Numbered from the stretch's first letter, positions 45,162 to 54,463 are shown. The stretch is 64,000 bases of DNA from Bacillus sp. MM2020_1 (GCA_011250595.1 JAANMP010000006.1:81895-145894), one strand, 5' to 3'. Notes: generated by a model not told the origin, from the sequence alone. Made by a program: numbers and translations.

Positions 45162-46146
45162 AATTCATCCGCTCCATTCGCTTCCATTTGGCTAAATGCG
45201 GATAGGGGTCAAAGGACCACTCGGTCACCCCGTTATCTTTGTACATCCCGTAATGTAAATGGGGCGGGAACTTACCAGACGTGCCTGGCGGACCGTAACC
45301 AGAGCTTCCGACACCGCCAATCACCATTCCTGGCTCAACAATTTGGCCAACTTTTAAATCCTTAGCAAAACCGCTGAGATGGGCAAAATAATGATAGGTA
45401 TTATTGATATCCCTAATCCCGATTCTCCAACCGCCGAATTTGTTCCAGCCCTTCATTTCGATGATTCCATAGTTTGTGGCACGAACGGGGACTCCGTAGC
45501 CTGCGAAAATATCCGTGCCTTCATGTATTCTTCGGCCGCCCCAGCCGCGTGCAGATCCCCAAGTGCTACGGTAGCTATGATTGCTCCGGATTGGCACTGG
45601 AAATACTTGTGAATCTAAATCAATCCGGCCGAAATGACGATAAATTTTTGCTTTCCCCGCAATGATACTAACTGTCTTATCGCGATGATAGTAATTCCAT
45701 AAGCCGATTTTTATATTATCATGATCGATTCCGTATGAAAGAAGATAATTGGCAAATGCATACAGGACATCCTCATCATTTTTAAGACTTGCTTTCCCGT
45801 CTCCATCCCCATCCACACCCTTCCCATCAAAAAACTGAATGATTGCCGGGTTCTCTGCCAAAGGATTTGGATTGGTAAGACCAGCCCATTCATCCGGCCG
45901 AAAATAGATGCCGATTACGCTGACCGGTTTAGGTAAGTCTCGGCGGACCTGACGGATACTTCTTTCGTATTGATCAATAGCTGCTAAGTAATACCAGGGA
46001 ATCTGGGTAACCGTTTCAACCTTCTTATAAAGCTTCATTCTTTCTTGATATGGATCAGATTCGTTTGTTTTGGCCTCCGCATCCCTGCCTGCGAATGAAC
46101 TGGTGAAGCATAAGAGAAAGGTTGCGATGATTAGAACAGCCCGCAC
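45148..46146 (-). CDS. lytH: M23-family L-Ala-D-Glu peptidase LytH
   Basis: Secreted sporulation peptidase that trims side chains in cortex peptidoglycan. N-terminal signal peptide (about 1-24, cleaved near GRDAEA or later), a spacer domain with a Ca-loop-like DGDGDGKAS, and a C-terminal M23 domain with zinc ligands H208 in HEGTD and H296/H298 in HLHYG. 332 residues. GTG start with AAGGAGG 6 nt upstream. Convergent with yunB. Confidence 0.9.
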   Translation of the reverse strand: MRAVLIIATFLLCFTSSFAGRDAEAKTNESDPYQERMKLYKKVETVTQIPWYYLAAIDQYERSIRQVRRDLPKPVSVIGIYFRPDEWAGLTNPNPLAENPAIIQFFDGKGVDGDGDGKASLKNDEDVLYAFANYLLSYGIDHDNIKIGLWNYYHRDKTVSIIAGKAKIYRHFGRIDLDSQVFPVPIRSNHSYRSTWGSARGWGGRRIHEGTDIFAGYGVPVRATNYGIIEMKGWNKFGGWRIGIRDINNTYHYFAHLSGFAKDLKVGQIVEPGMVIGGVGSSGYGPPGTSGKFPPHLHYGMYKDNGVTEWSFDPYPHLAKWKRMERMNLRKK

Positions 46147-46275
46147 AAGAATCCTCCTTCCAAGTAATGTACAAGCTTAGTTTATGTTTTCTAACCCATT
46201 TCATTATGGTTAATAAATGGTAAAGATGATTTTAAGGCAAAAACAAAAGGGTCCAAGCTGGCAAATTAAACCGAT

Positions 46276-46308
46276 TTGCTTGTCGATATTTTTTCAGTAT
46301 GGTAAAGT
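46276..46308 (+). promoter_or_regulatory. Putative promoter of lipA
   Basis: Two overlapping options: TTGTCG, 17 nt, TAAAGT, or TTGCTT, 16 nt, TATGGT. Confidence 0.4.
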
Positions 46309-46351
46309 GACAAAGAAGATCCATTTCTAGCTTCAAGGGGTGTAACAATTA

Positions 46352-47269
46352 ATGAGTAAGAAAGAAGATATTTTAAGAAAACCCGATTGGTTAAAAATAA
46401 AACTGAATACGAATGAGTCCTATACGGGCTTGAAAAAAATGATGCGTGAAAAGAATCTGCACACGGTTTGTGAAGAAGCACGCTGCCCTAATATTCATGA
46501 ATGCTGGGCCGAAAGACGGACGGCTACCTTCATGATTCTTGGTGATACATGTACCCGTGCCTGCCGTTTCTGTGCCGTTAAAACCGGTCTGCCAACAGAG
46601 TTAGATTGGAAAGAGCCTGAAAGGGTTGCCGACTCTGTTCAATTGATGAACTTAAAACACGTGGTTGTCACAGCTGTAGCACGTGATGATCTTAAGGATG
46701 GCGGCGCCGCCATTTTTGCCGAAACCGTTCGAGCGATTCGACGTAAAAATCCATTCACAAGTATTGAAGTGCTTCCATCCGATATGGGTGGAAAGGAAGA
46801 AAACCTTCGTGTGCTAATGGACGCTAAACCTGATATCTTAAACCACAATATTGAGACGGTTAGACGGATGACACCGAGAGTTAGAGCCCGTGCAAAATAT
46901 GACCGTTCTCTAGAGTTTCTCCGTCGGGCAAAGGAAATGCAGCCTAATATTCCAACCAAATCCAGCTTGATGGTTGGATTGGGAGAAACATGGGAAGAAA
47001 TTATCGAGGTTATGGATGATTTACGAGTAAATCACATTGACATAATGACAATCGGCCAATATTTACAGCCGACAAAAGGTCATCTAAAGGTTGAGAAATA
47101 TTATAGCCCGGATGAATTTAAAGAATTACAGCAAATTGCGATAAGTAAAGGCTTCAGCCATTGTGAAGCAGGCCCGCTTGTCCGCTCATCCTACCATGCC
47201 GATGAACAGGTTAGTGCTGCAGCGAAACACAAGCAAATGCTTGGTGAACAAGAAGCACAACAAGCTTAA
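46352..47269 (+). CDS. lipA: Lipoyl synthase
   Basis: Radical-SAM enzyme of 305 residues that inserts two sulfurs into protein-bound octanoate. Auxiliary cluster Cys in [12 protein letters not shown] (about residues 40-51). Radical-SAM motif CTRACRFC (about 66-73). Family C-terminal [11 protein letters not shown]. Depends on Suf-made Fe-S clusters and acts on GcvH, both encoded in this window. GGGGTG precedes the ATG. Confidence 0.97.
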   Translation: MSKKEDILRKPDWLKIKLNTNESYTGLKKMMREKNLHTVCEEARCPNIHECWAERRTATFMILGDTCTRACRFCAVKTGLPTELDWKEPERVADSVQLMNLKHVVVTAVARDDLKDGGAAIFAETVRAIRRKNPFTSIEVLPSDMGGKEENLRVLMDAKPDILNHNIETVRRMTPRVRARAKYDRSLEFLRRAKEMQPNIPTKSSLMVGLGETWEEIIEVMDDLRVNHIDIMTIGQYLQPTKGHLKVEKYYSPDEFKELQQIAISKGFSHCEAGPLVRSSYHADEQVSAAAKHKQMLGEQEAQQA

Positions 47270-47273
47270 AAAG

Positions 47274-47308
47274 AGAGAGTTCAGTCAAAAGTGACTGAAC
47301 TCTTTTTT
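47274..47308 (+). terminator. Terminator after lipA
   Basis: GAGTTCAGTC and GACTGAACTC with six Ts. Confidence 0.9.
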
Positions 47309-47318
47309 GTTATATAAA

Positions 47319-47480
47319 TTGAACTTAGATAACTGTCTAGCTCCAGCGCCCAGCGGCTAGTGGACTTCGCTCTCCGCCCTACGATAAGTCAACATCGAAT
47401 CGCGAACGCTCTCCGTGTTTCCTTTATCTCAGTTGGAGCGCTCCAGTCCATACGCAGCTAAGCGGGCGCTTCCGCTTTTC
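47319..47480. repeat. Dispersed intergenic repeat, full copy 2
   Basis: About 162 bp, close to identical with 11052-11212 over the whole length. Ends on the yutC stop codon. Confidence 0.88.
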
Positions 47481-48100
47481 TATTTATCATCCGGTGTAAG
47501 TCCATTTTCATCCTCACTTGGATTCATGCGCTGTCCTTGCGGAGACTTTTTCATTTGCTTGATAAGCCCGTTAACTAAATTACGAGCGTTTCGGCTGGTG
47601 GAATCAAGGTTTGCCAGATTTTCTACATCCCTCATGAGGACTTTATTGTCAGTGACGAAGACATGGTAATATCTTGGAACGACAGACATCGCTGTTTTTT
47701 TCACTTGGTCGGCCGTCATATTTCGATTTTTGGAATCTGTCTTATAAGCAATCAATACTTCTTGGTCTGTGACAAGTGTGGCAACATCATTGACATTGGG
47801 AATTTCTGTACTGAATTTACTAATGATATTGGCCACCTGTTCGCGGTTTAAGGCAGTGTAGTGGTCATTGGCCGTATTATCATTCATGAGTGGGCTTTTT
47901 TGATGACGGACAAAGCCATAATTGTTGCTTGCGTTACGAACACTACGACTTGCCCCTTCATTGTAAAGGTCATGCCTTTTATTATTTACATTGATGGTAT
48001 TGCCGCTTTCCTCATACACATCACGGTTGCCCATATCCTTCGAACATCCTGTTAAAGCGGTCAGCGTACATAATCCCAGGATTATGACTAATTTTTTCAA
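47480..48100 (-). CDS. yutC: YhcN/YlaJ-family sporulation lipoprotein
   Basis: Lipoprotein of 206 residues. Signal with lipobox ALTGCS (Cys about 19). The mature part has RVANIISKFSTEIPNVNDVATLV-like YhcN core (EQVANIISKF, VLIAYKTD, VVPRYYHVFVTD) typical of spore-associated YhcN/YlaJ lipoproteins. TTG 48100 has AAGGAGG 8 nt upstream; a GTG three codons earlier overlaps that site. The gene's stop touches the dispersed repeat. Confidence 0.85.
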   Translation of the reverse strand: MKKLVIILGLCTLTALTGCSKDMGNRDVYEESGNTINVNNKRHDLYNEGASRSVRNASNNYGFVRHQKSPLMNDNTANDHYTALNREQVANIISKFSTEIPNVNDVATLVTDQEVLIAYKTDSKNRNMTADQVKKTAMSVVPRYYHVFVTDNKVLMRDVENLANLDSTSRNARNLVNGLIKQMKKSPQGQRMNPSEDENGLTPDDK

Positions 48101-48148
48101 ATGAAACACCTCCTTTTCTTAGAATAGCCATTAAACGGATTTATTTTC

Positions 48149-48177
48149 TTAGCAATTGATGGGGAATCGGTTATAAT
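48149..48177 (+). promoter_or_regulatory. Putative promoter of yutD
   Basis: TTAGCA, 17-nt spacer, TATAAT. Confidence 0.65.
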
Positions 48178-48215
48178 GGTTATTAGGAATTAGTTGGCAA
48201 AAGAGGTGAAATATC

Positions 48216-48491
48216 ATGATTATGATGAATAACACTGTTTATGAAATGGTTCAAGAACATAGAAACGGCTTTAATGAAGAGGCTCTTAAAGCAAGGTTTA
48301 GTGATATTTTGACAAGATATGATTATGTGGTTGGCGATTGGGGTTATGGTCAGCTACGGTTAAAGGGCTTTTTCGACGACCAAAACCAAAAAGCCACTTT
48401 TGATACAAAAATTAGCACACTGAGTGAATACCTATATGAATATTGCAATTTTGGCTGTGCCTATTTTGTCTTGAAAAAAGTGAAGAAATAA
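48216..48491 (+). CDS. yutD: DUF1027 protein YutD
   Basis: A 91-residue soluble protein. The core RYDYVVGDWGYGQLRLKGFF and YLYEYCNFGCAYFVLK match the YutD family. Function unknown. AGAGGTG lies 7 nt before the ATG. Monocistronic with a strong terminator. Confidence 0.88.
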   Translation: MIMMNNTVYEMVQEHRNGFNEEALKARFSDILTRYDYVVGDWGYGQLRLKGFFDDQNQKATFDTKISTLSEYLYEYCNFGCAYFVLKKVKK

Positions 48492-48526
48492 AAGAAGGGC
48501 CAAGCGTAGCTGGCCCTTCTTTTACG
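48489..48526. terminator. Bidirectional terminator after yutD
   Basis: AAAAGAAGGGCCA and TGGCCCTTCTTTT arms. Confidence 0.9.
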
Positions 48527-48806
48527 TTGATTCGGTATATGGTGGCTGTTGATCTTTTGCTTGGTCATCGTGGGTGGGATGTGCTCCGTCCATCTGCCGG
48601 GGAAGATCTTGATGAAGTGTTTTATTTTCGTAATTAAAGGCACTGTATGTCCGTTGCCCATCTTTCCAAGGCGTGCTTTTGTTCTGCACCGGCTCGTTTT
48701 CGCGAATAGGCGAACCTAAAGGTCCTTCCGGGAATTCTTCCGCTGTAAGGAAATTCCTTTGTTTTTCAACATTGGACAATTCCGTATATTTTTCTTCTTC
48801 AGTCAT
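48522..48806 (-). CDS. Small hydrophilic protein of unknown function
   Basis: A 94-residue, highly charged, probably disordered protein: MTEEEKYTELSNVEKQRNFL, LGSPIRENEP, QDLPRQMDGAHPTHDDQAK. No membrane segment or Cys. ATG 48806 has GGGGGCG upstream. Similar proteins exist in Bacillaceae as far as I recall, but I know no role. Next to the DUF3055 gene on the same strand, probably separately expressed (58-bp gap). Confidence 0.65.
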   Translation of the reverse strand: MTEEEKYTELSNVEKQRNFLTAEEFPEGPLGSPIRENEPVQNKSTPWKDGQRTYSAFNYENKTLHQDLPRQMDGAHPTHDDQAKDQQPPYTEST

Positions 48807-48864
48807 GATTACGCCCCCTTTTAGCCTTATTATTTTCAAAGAGAGGGTAATTCATGACTAAACA

Positions 48865-49131
48865 TTAAATTAATTCCATTAAGAAGCTTCTTAATTCCTC
48901 CGCATCTGCTTCATTTAATTGAAAAGCATACTCCAAATAGCCTTCTTCTTGCAAATCATCTGGGCCGATAATTGCAAAACGGCTTCCCTGCATATCAAGA
49001 ACGAGATGCTTCCCAAAATGACGGTCACTTTGGACAATCGCTAAATCAAAGCGTTGATTTTCACCAACAAAGCTGACAAATCTTGTTTTTGTATCCTCTG
49101 TATCATCGTATAAGAAAAACCGTTCAGACAT
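48865..49131 (-). CDS. DUF3055 protein
   Basis: An 88-residue protein. RFFLYDDTEDTKTRFVSFVG and RFDLAIVQSDRHFGKHLVLD match the DUF3055 family of Bacillales; function unknown. AAAGGAG lies 8 nt before the ATG. Confidence 0.82.
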   Translation of the reverse strand: MSERFFLYDDTEDTKTRFVSFVGENQRFDLAIVQSDRHFGKHLVLDMQGSRFAIIGPDDLQEEGYLEYAFQLNEADAEELRSFLMELI

Positions 49132-49321
49132 TTAATAAACTCCTTTATAAAAAAATCCATATTTTCGACATCCTCTTTATAGTAACAAAAAAAGCCAGTA
49201 GAGGGGAATGAAGAATTTCCCAAAATTTTCACAAGTTTTTAGGAATCAAAACACGAACGATGTCAAATTATGTTACAATTAAGCTAAATTCTCAAAGTGG
49301 ACACCTGAGAGGAATGATTGA

Positions 49322-50614
49322 ATGATCCGTCGTTACATGGAAAAAGTCAAAAATGTAATGCAATGGGGAAAGATTCTATTACCTCTTTCGTCAATACGTT
49401 TTTATCCTCCTCAATTTATTCTGCGAAACCCTGTATTGGAGGGAGTAACAGCTGCATTTAATAACGGGCATGAAGTAGCTGTGATCGTATTTAATTTAAA
49501 GGATACTAACAAAATAACAGATCAGTTAAGTCAATCGCAGTACACACAATTAATAAAGCAGATAAAAAAGGCATTCCGCAAGACCATAGAATCGCAAATT
49601 GCCAAACTAGACGTAATTACACTCGAGGACTTTTATGGGGACGGGCTGACACTTTTTACGAAAGTTGATGAAGCTAACCATTGCCTATCAGAAATAAATA
49701 TGATCATGGCTAAAATTATTTACAGTGTGGAAGCTATTCTTCGTCAGCAATATCCAATCCTTCAGCCAGAGTTTGAATCTGGTTATATGTTTGTGGAGAA
49801 AAAGAATTATTCGATCATGCATTCAGTTGAAAGTGCCCGCAGGCAGGCGATTGCGATGGCAGAAAAAAGAATTAAGTCAGAATGGAATGAAATGGTCCAT
49901 ACGATCAAAAAGATTATTTTTAAAAAAGATATAAAATTATTAGCACAGCCAATCATTGATGTAGCAACAAAAGAAGTAAAGGCGGTCGAAATGCTTACAC
50001 GTGGCCCAAGTGGAACCGTGTTAGAGAGTCCCTTGCAACTTTTTTCAGTTGCAAGACAGACAGGCCTGCTTTACGAACTTGAATTGCTGGTCATCGAGAA
50101 GGTTCTAGAGCAAATCAAGGCAACAAGATGCCGCCAAAATATCTTTGTCAATTGTACACCTTTAACACTTAGTAATATTCGCTTTATCGGTGATTTAAAA
50201 ATAATAATAGAAAAATACAAGAATATTTCTCCGCTGCAAATTACCTTTGAAGTGACTGAAAATGATTCCATCGAGGGGTTAAAGAATTTTATTTATAACA
50301 TAAAAATGCTTCGGTTAATGGGGTATAAAATAGCGATGGACGATACCGGTGCGGGATATTCTAGTTTAAGTATTATTAGTGAAATCATGCCGGATATTAT
50401 AAAAATTGACCGTTCCGTAATTCAAAATATTGATAAAAATTCGGTGAAAGAATCGATGCTCCAAGGCTTAATGCTCATTGCAAGAGAAGCAGGTTCCATC
50501 GTCGTCGCTGAAGGCATCGAAAACGAAGCAGAAGCATCTGTTTTAAAGAGAAATAATGTCGACTTAGCACAAGGTTTTTTTTATGCACGACCAGCAGCGC
50601 TTGTAAGAATGTAG
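49322..50614 (+). CDS. EAL-domain c-di-GMP phosphodiesterase-like protein
   Basis: A 430-residue cytoplasmic protein. Residues 1-195 form a diverged region that may derive from GGDEF (no GGDEF motif; EDFYGDGLTLF in its place). The C-terminal EAL domain keeps all metal and catalytic residues: E223 (motif EML for EAL), N277, FEVTEND, D340-D341 in MDDTGAGYSS, K361 in IIKID, E397 in VVAEGIEN, and AQGFF. Likely an active phosphodiesterase (inference). GAGAGGA 8 nt before the ATG. Next gene yutE follows by 27 nt. Confidence 0.87.
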   Translation: MIRRYMEKVKNVMQWGKILLPLSSIRFYPPQFILRNPVLEGVTAAFNNGHEVAVIVFNLKDTNKITDQLSQSQYTQLIKQIKKAFRKTIESQIAKLDVITLEDFYGDGLTLFTKVDEANHCLSEINMIMAKIIYSVEAILRQQYPILQPEFESGYMFVEKKNYSIMHSVESARRQAIAMAEKRIKSEWNEMVHTIKKIIFKKDIKLLAQPIIDVATKEVKAVEMLTRGPSGTVLESPLQLFSVARQTGLLYELELLVIEKVLEQIKATRCRQNIFVNCTPLTLSNIRFIGDLKIIIEKYKNISPLQITFEVTENDSIEGLKNFIYNIKMLRLMGYKIAMDDTGAGYSSLSIISEIMPDIIKIDRSVIQNIDKNSVKESMLQGLMLIAREAGSIVVAEGIENEAEASVLKRNNVDLAQGFFYARPAALVRM

Positions 50615-50641
50615 CAGCATAGAAAATGGAGGTAGTGAAAC

Positions 50642-51079
50642 ATGTATTTTGTGGACAGGGAAAAAATTGAAGAGATTTTAAAATACTTAGAAGAACAAAT
50701 TCAACTTTTCTTAAGCCAAAAGGAATGGTCAACCCCGCTTGAAAAGGCAGCACTTGAGCGTTTAAACCATATGATGATTGAGTCGGTTTTGGACGTTGGA
50801 AACTCAATGATCGACGGGTTTATTATGCGTGACCCAGGTAGTTACGATGACATCATTGATATTTTAATGGATGAAAAGGTCATTTCAGCTGAAACAGGTA
50901 AGGGTTTGAAAATCTTGATTCAGTATCGGAAAAGACTTGTCCAATTTTATACGGATGTGAATCATCAGGAACTCCAACAAGTCTTTTCGGACCATCTTCA
51001 GGAACTGGTCAACTATGCAGACAATGTCCGTAATTATCTCGCCAATGAATTGGGGCCGGTTTCAGCATTTAAAAACTAA
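50642..51079 (+). CDS. yutE: DUF86/HepT-like protein
   Basis: An all-helical 145-residue protein of the HepT/DUF86 group. MIESVLDVGNSMIDG and PGSYDDIIDILMDEKV are typical. HepT toxins carry RX4HXY; here it is R96-x4-Q101-x-Y103 (RKRLVQFY), so the His is replaced. There is no MntA-type nucleotidyltransferase antitoxin beside it. Likely not an active toxin (inference). Gene place matches B. subtilis yutE. Confidence 0.85.
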   Translation: MYFVDREKIEEILKYLEEQIQLFLSQKEWSTPLEKAALERLNHMMIESVLDVGNSMIDGFIMRDPGSYDDIIDILMDEKVISAETGKGLKILIQYRKRLVQFYTDVNHQELQQVFSDHLQELVNYADNVRNYLANELGPVSAFKN

Positions 51080-51110
51080 TAAAAAGACCGTTTGCGGTCT
51101 TTTTATTTTA
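51080..51110 (+). terminator. Terminator after yutE
   Basis: AAAAAGACCG and CGGTCTTTTT arms. Confidence 0.88.
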
Positions 51111-51142
51111 TGTGGTAATAATATCTTTAGGAGTGATGATTT

Positions 51143-51907
51143 TTGAAAAAATACAAAGGCTATTTAATTGATTTAGATGGAACGATGTATAAAGGAACGG
51201 AACGGATTGAAGCGGCCTCCGATTTTGTGAAAAAACTTCGCGATCAACAAATTCCGTATTTATTTGTTACCAATAATTCTTCTAGGACCCCGGCACAGGT
51301 TGCAGACAAGCTGACCAACTTTGATATCCCTGCAGAAGAGAAGCAGGTTTTTACGACCAGCCAGGCGACCGCCAATTATATCTTTGAACGTAAGAAGGAT
51401 GCCTCCGTTTATATGATTGGCGAAGAGGGAATTCGGACAGCTATAGAAGAAAAGGGCCTGAAATATGGCGGGGAAGATGCTGATTTTGTCGTAGTGGGTA
51501 TCGACCGTGAAATCAGTTATGAAAAATTGGCGGTCGCATGTTTGGCCGTTCGTAACGGTGCAACTTTCATTTCAACCAATGGAGATATCGCCATCCCGAC
51601 TGAAAGAGGCTTGCTTCCGGGAAATGGGTCACTTACATCGGTTATTACTGTTTCTACACAAACAAAACCTATATTTATCGGAAAACCTGAAGCAATTATT
51701 ATGGAACAGGCCTTAAAAGTGTTAGGTACACCGAAAGACGAAACCTTGATGGTTGGTGATTATTATGATACCGATATTTTAGCTGGTATGAATGCAGGCA
51801 TGGATACACTATTAGTTCACACAGGGGTAACAACGAAGGAACTGCTTTCCGGCTATGACCAGAAGCCGACATATACCGTAGATTCCTTAGATCAATGGGA
51901 GATTTAA
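51143..51907 (+). CDS. yutF: HAD-family sugar phosphatase (NagD-like)
   Basis: A 254-residue haloacid-dehalogenase phosphatase. Motif I GYLIDLDGTMYKG, motif II FVTNNSS, motif III Lys in FIGKPEAI, motif IV MVGDYYDTDILAG. The NagD-type cap lies between. Substrate unknown; cytoplasmic. TTG start with AGGAG about 10 nt upstream. Ends in a GC-rich hairpin. Confidence 0.9.
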   Translation: MKKYKGYLIDLDGTMYKGTERIEAASDFVKKLRDQQIPYLFVTNNSSRTPAQVADKLTNFDIPAEEKQVFTTSQATANYIFERKKDASVYMIGEEGIRTAIEEKGLKYGGEDADFVVVGIDREISYEKLAVACLAVRNGATFISTNGDIAIPTERGLLPGNGSLTSVITVSTQTKPIFIGKPEAIIMEQALKVLGTPKDETLMVGDYYDTDILAGMNAGMDTLLVHTGVTTKELLSGYDQKPTYTVDSLDQWEI

Positions 51908-51935
51908 AAAGGATGGGGGCCCCCCATCCTTTCGT
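51908..51935. terminator. GC-rich palindromic terminator yutF/yutG
   Basis: AAAGGATGGGGG directly followed by CCCCCCATCCTTT, almost loop-free, with a T-rich run on the plus strand at 51941 onward. Confidence 0.75.
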
Positions 51936-51937
51936 CA

Positions 51938-52450
51938 TTATTTTTTTTCTTTTTCAGCTCGTGCCGCCCGGTGTGCTAGTCTGCTTGATGCTGCCGCTGC
52001 AATCGCACCAACAATATCATCTAGGAAGGTATGACATTCTCCGGTTGATTTATCATTTAAATGTGCTAATATCCCAGGCTTTAACTTATCGATGTAGCCG
52101 TAATTTGTAAAACCAATTGAACCGTATACATTTACAATCGAAAAGGCTAGAATTTCATCCACACCATAAAGACTTTCGTCTGTTCCAATGATGGATTGAA
52201 GTGGCTCCTCAAGCATTCCTTTTTCGGCCAGTACATCCAGCTGTATTCCGGTTAAAATGGCGTTCTGAACCTCACGTTTAGAAAGGACGCGTTCCACATT
52301 GGCAAGACAGTCTTCCATTTTTAAATTCTCATGATATTTTTCTTGTAAAAAGAAAACTAAATCAGCGATGTCTTGTACTTCAACACCTCTTTCTTTCAGC
52401 CATCTGCGTGCAGTTACTTCGGTTAGATTTACGTTTTGGTCGCCTGCCAT
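51938..52450 (-). CDS. yutG: Phosphatidylglycerophosphatase A-like protein
   Basis: About 170 residues. The C-terminal part VNVYGSIGFTNYGYIDKLKPG and FLDDIVGAIAAAASSRLAH matches the YutG/PgpA-related group; no strong TM segments apart from the C-terminal Ala-rich stretch. The catalytic role in phospholipid synthesis is inferred from family naming. ATG 52450 (MAGDQNV) has AAGGTG 8 nt upstream and replaces a longer reading with an upstream start. Confidence 0.82.
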   Translation of the reverse strand: MAGDQNVNLTEVTARRWLKERGVEVQDIADLVFFLQEKYHENLKMEDCLANVERVLSKREVQNAILTGIQLDVLAEKGMLEEPLQSIIGTDESLYGVDEILAFSIVNVYGSIGFTNYGYIDKLKPGILAHLNDKSTGECHTFLDDIVGAIAAAASSRLAHRAARAEKEKK

Positions 52451-52644
52451 CCTCTGATCACCTTTTCTATGGATTTTCATTCTATATATACTGTATTATT
52501 CTAACTTATGCAAATTACTCATAAAAAAGAGCAGGTTAAAGCCTTATATTCTCCTTCAATTTTCTCTGTTATTCAGGAACAAGATTCTTAAAGGTACTAC
52601 ATATATATGTGTTAAGAATAGGGAAAGAAATGAGGTGGGAACTA

Positions 52645-53652
52645 ATGCTGCAGAAAATGCTGGAAAATCAATATGGCATTACGGTAGAGGAATATGTCAA
52701 ATTAGATACTTACGATGCGTTAAGAGGAGATGGTTGGCTCTATTTAATCTCCAAACCAACTAAGGAGGAAGAGGATCTTGCCGAGCTTGAAAAAATAGCT
52801 GAGCATTTAAGAAATTATGGTGACCAAAATGTCCCGGTCTTTTTGCAATCGAAAGAAGGTCATCTAATAACGACATGGGAACAACATAAATATTGTGTCT
52901 TGGCTAATCAACAAACAGAAGCGCAGCGGAAAATAAAATTGGGCAGGAAATTGGCCAGGTTCCATGAGCGTGGGAGAAGGGTTCCCTTTCAAATCGAGAG
53001 GTCCAGCAGGGTTGGCCAATGGAAGTCATTATGGGAAAAGCGCCTGGAGCAGATGGAAAAGGTTTGGAATGGACTGCTTTTTCAATCACCCGAAGACGAG
53101 TTTCAGCGAATGTTTGTTGATTCCTTCCCCTATTATCTGGGGTTGACGGAGAATGCGATTCAATATTTAGTCGATACTGAAATAGATGATGAACCCCAAG
53201 AAACCGATAGCGGCACGGTCTGCCATGAACGTTTTACCCAAAAAACATGGGGGCCGCTCAATAATTATATGATTAAAAATCCTTTCGACTGGGTTTTTGA
53301 CCATCGCAGCAGGGACCTAGCTGAATGGACCAGGGAAAGATACTTTCACAATTTCCAAACCTATGACGTGGAATTAAAACGATTTTTTGAAGAGTACCAG
53401 AGTATTTCTCCATTGTCACCATTTACATGGCGATTATTATATTCGCGCATAATTTTCCCACTCCATTACTTTGAATGCATCGAGAGTTATTATATAACCA
53501 CTTCTGAACAGGATAAAAAGTTATTGGAGGAGAAGTTAATGAGGATTCTGCGGCAGTCTGGTGAATATGAACGATTTTTGGCCAGTTTTTATCAAATCAC
53601 CGATGCCCCGATTAAGCGGTTAAATCTTCCGCTATTAGAATGGCTTTATTAA
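52645..53652 (+). CDS. yutH: Spore coat kinase-like protein YutH
   Basis: A 335-residue protein related to the CotS/YutH coat proteins, which have an aminoglycoside-phosphotransferase-like kinase fold. The APH-type lobe is visible by general pattern (RKLARFHERGRRV; CHERFTQKTWGPLNNY; PFDWVFDHRSRDLAEW), with Asp-His-Arg in the place of a catalytic HxD loop. ATG 52645 has GAGGTGGG upstream and replaces an earlier start lacking a ribosome site. Confidence 0.83.
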   Translation: MLQKMLENQYGITVEEYVKLDTYDALRGDGWLYLISKPTKEEEDLAELEKIAEHLRNYGDQNVPVFLQSKEGHLITTWEQHKYCVLANQQTEAQRKIKLGRKLARFHERGRRVPFQIERSSRVGQWKSLWEKRLEQMEKVWNGLLFQSPEDEFQRMFVDSFPYYLGLTENAIQYLVDTEIDDEPQETDSGTVCHERFTQKTWGPLNNYMIKNPFDWVFDHRSRDLAEWTRERYFHNFQTYDVELKRFFEEYQSISPLSPFTWRLLYSRIIFPLHYFECIESYYITTSEQDKKLLEEKLMRILRQSGEYERFLASFYQITDAPIKRLNLPLLEWLY

Positions 53653-53668
53653 AGATTTTTTTGCATGG

Positions 53669-53706
53669 AAAAAGCGATTGCCTCGGGGAGGCAATCGCTT
53701 TTTTAT
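53669..53706. terminator. Bidirectional terminator after yutH
   Basis: AAAAAGCGATTGCC and GGCAATCGCTTTTTT arms, loop about 5-7 nt. Confidence 0.9.
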
Positions 53707-53722
53707 AGAGTTTAGAACTTTG

Positions 53723-53741
53723 ACGGGTGCTTCCGCTTTTC
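53723..53741. repeat. Dispersed repeat, 3' remnant
   Basis: ACGGGTGCTTCCGCTTTTC, the terminal 19 bp of the repeat family, 4 bp from the yutI stop codon. Confidence 0.6.
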
Positions 53742-53744
53742 GTT

Positions 53745-53981
53745 TTAAAATACTTGCTCTACTTCAACAATGCCGGGAACTTCTTCTAAAAGAGCCCTTT
53801 CAATACCGGCCTTTAGTGTGATGGTTGAACTTGGGCAGCTTCCGCATGCACCTAACAGGCGAAGTTTTACAATACCTTCCTCAACATCTACTAATTCACA
53901 ATCTCCGCCGTCGCGAAGAAGAAATGGACGTAATTTATCTAGTACTTCTTGAACTTGCTCAAAAATTTCTTGCTCTGCCAA
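53745..53981 (-). CDS. yutI: NifU-like Fe-S scaffold/carrier
   Basis: A 78-residue NifU C-terminal-type domain with the cluster-binding CxxC in [12 protein letters not shown] and [12 protein letters not shown]. Assembles or transfers Fe-S clusters alongside Suf. AGGGAG upstream of the ATG. Confidence 0.93.
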   Translation of the reverse strand: MAEQEIFEQVQEVLDKLRPFLLRDGGDCELVDVEEGIVKLRLLGACGSCPSSTITLKAGIERALLEEVPGIVEVEQVF

Positions 53982-54130
53982 ATTAATCGACTCCCTTCCT
54001 ATAACTTATATTATAATGTCATCGGCGTTAAAAATCCATTATCAGAAATTAGGAAAACACACATTTAAAGACATTTTCTTGGTTTTTATAGTAAAAATGA
54101 GATAAGCTGAATTAAAAAGGCAGGAATGAA

Positions 54131-54460
54131 ATGATGAATAATCAAGAAGTAGAGATTGTCGTTTATGGAGCGGAACAATTATGCCCAAGTTGTGTTAATT
54201 TACCTTCCTCCAAAGAAACGTTTGAATGGCTGGAGGCAGCGATTGCCAGGAAATTTCCGGACCAACCTTTTAAAATAACTTATGTTGATATATACCAGCC
54301 GACTGGGGAAAGTGAAAAACTCGATTTTGCTAAAAAAGTAATCGAAGAGGATATGTTTTATCCAGTGGTAGTTATTAAGGGAAAAATCGTTGGTGAAGGA
54401 AACCCTCGCTTAAAGACTGTTTTTTCAGAGTTGGAAAAACACGGTTATAAGGCTAATTAA
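54131..54460 (+). CDS. yuzD: DUF1462 thioredoxin-fold protein
   Basis: A 109-residue protein with CPSC at about residues 18-21 (EQLCPSCVNLPSSKET), a conserved PVVVIKGKIVGEG region, and overall thioredoxin-like pattern. Possibly a disulfide or metal-handling protein near the Fe-S genes; function unknown. ATG 54131 or 54134 after AGGAATG. Confidence 0.85.
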   Translation: MMNNQEVEIVVYGAEQLCPSCVNLPSSKETFEWLEAAIARKFPDQPFKITYVDIYQPTGESEKLDFAKKVIEEDMFYPVVVIKGKIVGEGNPRLKTVFSELEKHGYKAN

Positions 54461-54463
54461 CGA

